Positions 61,006-64,000 of a DNA stretch of 64,000 nt are shown piece by piece (the first letter of the stretch is position 1; each line of letters begins with the position of its first letter). The notes beneath the pieces were generated by a model. That model was given only the letters and a program-made list of their open reading frames with translations. It did not search any database and was not told the DNA's origin. Both the position numbers and the translations under genes were made by a program. Location: positions 124,001-188,000 of the forward strand of contig JAFEKR010000031.1 in assembly GCA_019022495.1 (NCBI GenBank), given 5' to 3'. The DNA comes from Epichloe hybrida. Its lineage: Eukaryota; Ascomycota; Sordariomycetes; Hypocreales; Clavicipitaceae.

Positions 61006-62940
61006 GCTAAGTAGTAAAGTTAATATAAGGTAATTATGTTTTATAACTTAATATACTAAAGATATTAGAAAATAAAGTTAATTTACTTAGATAACTTAAA
61101 TAATCTATTATATAGCTACTAAGCACTTATTTCTCTATAATAGAGTTAGCCCTTAAGATTACTAGTCCCTTATTATTATTAGTAGCTATAGAAGCTATAG
61201 AGAAAGAGGCCTTAGGAGTATCTTTATTATTAGAATCCCTCTCTTTATATATATAAACTTAAAGTATACTAAGGAGCTTAATAGGACTAATATATTTAGG
61301 TAAATTAATAGTATTTAGTGTAAACTACTAGTAAGTTAGTTAAGTATTAGCTATATATATTAAGAAAGCTTACCTTTAGGATATTCTAGGCTATAAAGTA
61401 AAGGTAGTTTATAATATTAATCTAAGTCTCTAGATTTATAGTATTACTTAGTAGCGCTGTTATAGTGTGTTTATTATATTTTACCTTATAGGTAGTATTA
61501 GTAAATATTTAAGCATAGTAAATATAACTACGCTTATTAGAATTTTTATAAACTAGGATAGCATTTTATAGCTTTTTCTTTGCTTTTATAATAGGCTAGT
61601 AGTAAGTTAGTAGTAATCTAGTGTCTAGGAAATAGGATTATACTTACTTTATTTTAATAGTAATAACTACCTTTAGGAGTAGCTTTAATAAGTTTAAATA
61701 GCTTATTATAAAGCTATATAATTTAAGCTAGAGTCTAGTAGCGTATTAGTAATAACTAGGTAAATTTTAGTTAAGAAAGATATACTATAATATAGTTTTT
61801 ATTATTTTAGAAGTAATAAGCATATTTTATTAAATAGCCTATTAAATATTAGCTATAAAGAAGTAATAAGTAAGTAAAGATATTATACTTAAAGACTTAT
61901 TATATTTAGCTAGGAAGGTTTTTTTATTAATAAGGTATCCTAGAATCTTATAAGTACTATTTTTAGGAGAATATTTTATATTATTACTTATTAATAATAG
62001 TGTATATATAGAATCTTTTTTAAAGTTATTTTACTAGTAGTAAGTTAGTAATAAAAATACTATAAGGATATAATAAACTTATAATAAGATTTTAGAAGAA
62101 GTTTACTTTTAAGGAGACTTTATAGGAGATTTCTTAGTTAATAGATTTTCTTAAGGCATTAATAAAGGCAGAGTTTAGGCATAAGACTTAGATATAGTAA
62201 ACTAGCTATAAGTTAGCTATAATAGACTAGATAAGGAAGTTATGCTAATAAGAGTATAAACTTATAAGCTAGATAAGGGTAAGAAACTAAGATAAATAAG
62301 GATAGATAATAATAATAATTAGGGACTAAAAGAGGTTAGTAACTACTAAATAATAGCAGTAAGAGAGCTACTACTTAGCTAGTAAGGGTAACTTATAAGG
62401 TTAAGGGATATTATAAAAGAAAGGAAGAGTGTAAAAGGGGGAAAAAATTAGTCTCTTTTATATTAACCCTAGACCCCTTAAGTAATTTAATACACTACGT
62501 ATAGGTAATTTATAAATTACAATAATAACCATTAGCATTGCTAAACGCACATATACCTAATAGCTATAAGCTTATAGTAACTATAACATAAGCCCTCTAG
62601 TTAGACTATTTAGAACCCTAGCATTAGGTACCTTATTTATTTAACTAGTTATAAAAATTAACACGGGTTATTTGTATTGTTTTTCTAGCTATGTAATAGG
62701 CAATAACATTTGTTTTACTATAGTAAAGCTATGTGTAAGCTACTATTAGAATATTACTAACTATAATAAGGGGTTATTTTTAATTAGTGGCATTATTATT
62801 ATTATTTCTTTTTGTTTACCTATGCGTTTAGACGTAAGGTACCCTATCTTATTTTTCCTTATAAAGCTCTAATATAGTAACTATACCCTAAGTAAGTAGC
62901 TTATTTTATAATTAAGGTTAATTATATATAAGGGGGGTAT
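61005..62940. other. Unassigned 1.9 kb between chromodomain and 3' LTR, gypsy C
   Basis: Counterpart of 39190-41130. No domain recognised on either strand. Confidence 0.5.
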
Positions 62941-62942
62941 TA

Positions 62943-63212
62943 TATTAGGAGCGTAGAGGTTAAAGATAGGATATTTATTAAAGCAGGTCTTTAGAGAACC
63001 TTTAGGCTATGCGAATAATAAAGAGGCTAGCTAGCTATAAGATAGCTATATGCTTATAAAGCAGGGTATTTATTAAAGACTATGTATATTATTAGTGCTA
63101 GGTTAGAGATTAAAACCTTTATGCACCTGCCCCTAGCTAGCATCTATCTAGCAGCAACTGCGATAGTCTTAGCCATCACTTCGTTCTTAACCTTTCGGTG
63201 CAAGCCATGACA
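62943..63212 (+). repeat. 3' LTR of gypsy C
   Basis: 270 bp, ends CAAGCCATGACA, followed by TATAG. A G-rich tract (GGGGGG near 62933) precedes it. Confidence 0.92.
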
Positions 63213-64000
63213 TATAGCTAATAATAAGCTAGCATAGATCTAACCCTTATCCATTAAGTCCGTGATCTAGCGCCTAACCTCTAGAAGCTAGTCCCTTAGC
63301 ATATTATATAGCAGTCCCTAAGGGAGTGTTAGTTTAGACCTATCTTAATTCTTATATAAGCATATATAGTAATTAAGGGACCCCTAATAAGGAGGTAAGC
63401 TATTAGCTCTAGCCTTATTAAAAAGGTCCGCGAAGTTAGCTAACTCCTTAGGTAACATTAACGTGTCTAGGCTATTAGGTTTTATCTTAGGCGCTGTAAT
63501 CTATAGTACTATTATTATCTCCCTAAGGCTTATAGTAATAAACGTTATAAAAGTGTCCTTTCTCTAGTGTGCCTAGCGTGCTTCTATAGTATATAAGGAC
63601 TTAATAATCCCCTGTACTAAAGTCTTTACCTTATGCGCAGAGGCTTTAGAGACATATAAGCCCTCTGCTACTTTAATAACTAATTACTATTTTACTACGT
63701 AAATAACTATATTATAATATTCTAGCTATAGCATCCTAAGTATAATATCTTATATAAGGCCTAGGATAATATATAAATACACTAATAACTCCTAGCTATT
63801 AATATCTATTCTAGTGTATACTATATAGGTAATTAAGGAGGTATTCTCCTATACTCTCTTTCCTCTCCTTTCTATTTTTACTATAGTATAGACATGCCTT
63901 CTCTTTAGTAACTATATAAGCTCTAGGCTAAACTATTTTGCTACTAACTTACTTATAGCATTATAATAATTATAACTATAATTAATCTAGATATTAATAT
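63213..64000 (-). pseudogene. Gypsy D pol, RT N-terminal part, broken
   Basis: The minus strand from about 63330 to 63213 gives 'GLLYNMLRD-LLEVR' and 'LMDKG-IYASLLLA', matching the gypsy block GPLYNMS-EEL--L---L--LL-KGFIR-S-SP. The frame continues left of gypsy C at 55332. Sequence from 63480 to 64000 probably covers protease or linker, but no motif was recognised. Confidence 0.7.

Larger units (their letters stand above)
55333..63212 (+). mobile_element. Ty3/gypsy chromovirus copy C (7.88 kb)
   Basis: Same family as copies A and B. LTRs are 55333-55602 and 62943-63212, with a perfect 5-bp duplication TATAG (55328-55332 and 63213-63217). It is inserted in the RT of gypsy D in opposite orientation. 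Offset to copy B is constant at about +21814 across the element. Confidence 0.95.
50454..64000 (-). mobile_element. Ty3/gypsy element D, minus strand, cut by window edge
   Basis: The 3' LTR (in element orientation) is 50454-50780. The left target duplication should be CCTAT (50449-50453), consistent with the uninterrupted site in LINE copy 1 near 26530. Integrase (about 52500-53600), RNase H and RT (about 54600-55332, resuming at 63213) read on the minus strand. It carries two later insertions: a solo LTR (52283-52479) and gypsy C (55333-63212). Its 5' end lies to the right of the window. Confidence 0.85.

Overview
The window looks like a transposon-rich, AT-rich compartment of a filamentous ascomycete (Pezizomycotina) genome that has undergone repeat-induced point mutation (RIP). 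About 58 of the 64 kb are extremely AT-rich. Recognisable transposon reading frames there are full of TAA/TAG where families normally have Gln or Trp, with Asp-to-Asn and Gly-to-Ser/Arg type changes, as expected from C-to-T transitions on both strands. One short stretch of normal composition (about 17150-22985) holds the only intact host genes. They have short introns with fungal splice and branch signals. The genus cannot be read from the sequence.

Layout. 1-6783: minus-strand Ty3/gypsy chromovirus (copy A), running off the left edge. 6784-17150: a second, degenerate gypsy element (E), split by a complete Ty1/copia element (8022-14919, TSD ATTTA). 17150-22985: gene island with a cyclin-L-like gene (+), a convergent secreted GH23 lysozyme-like gene with an N-terminal cysteine-rich binding module (-), and a small two-exon gene for a 77-residue protein (+). 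23115-23285: short hairpin-rich element, probably a solo LTR. 23290-31794: Mutator-like (MULE) transposase relic (-), split by a complete Tad-like LINE (about 24350-30924, 15-bp TSD). 31795-50453: second LINE copy, interrupted by a hAT element (32436-48904, 8-bp TSD), which is interrupted by a copia element (32681-47436), which is interrupted by gypsy copy B (33519-41402). 50454-64000: third gypsy family (D, minus), inserted in the second LINE, itself carrying gypsy copy C (55333-63212) and a 197-bp unmutated solo LTR (52283-52479). Perfect target-site duplications fix most of this order.

The transposons appear dead: every recognisable polyprotein is broken. The three host genes look intact and are not an obvious pathway: a CDK/splicing-type cyclin, a secreted cell-wall hydrolase and an unknown small protein. 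I found no CRISPR array, rRNA or canonical tRNA gene, and no convincing new biochemical system. The points most worth a second look are the datable nest, the hAT element's structured ends, the two short uncorrupted LTR-like insertions, the repeat-rich GH23 gene beside heterochromatin, and the unexplained 1.5-1.9 kb next to the 3' LTR in the gypsy families.
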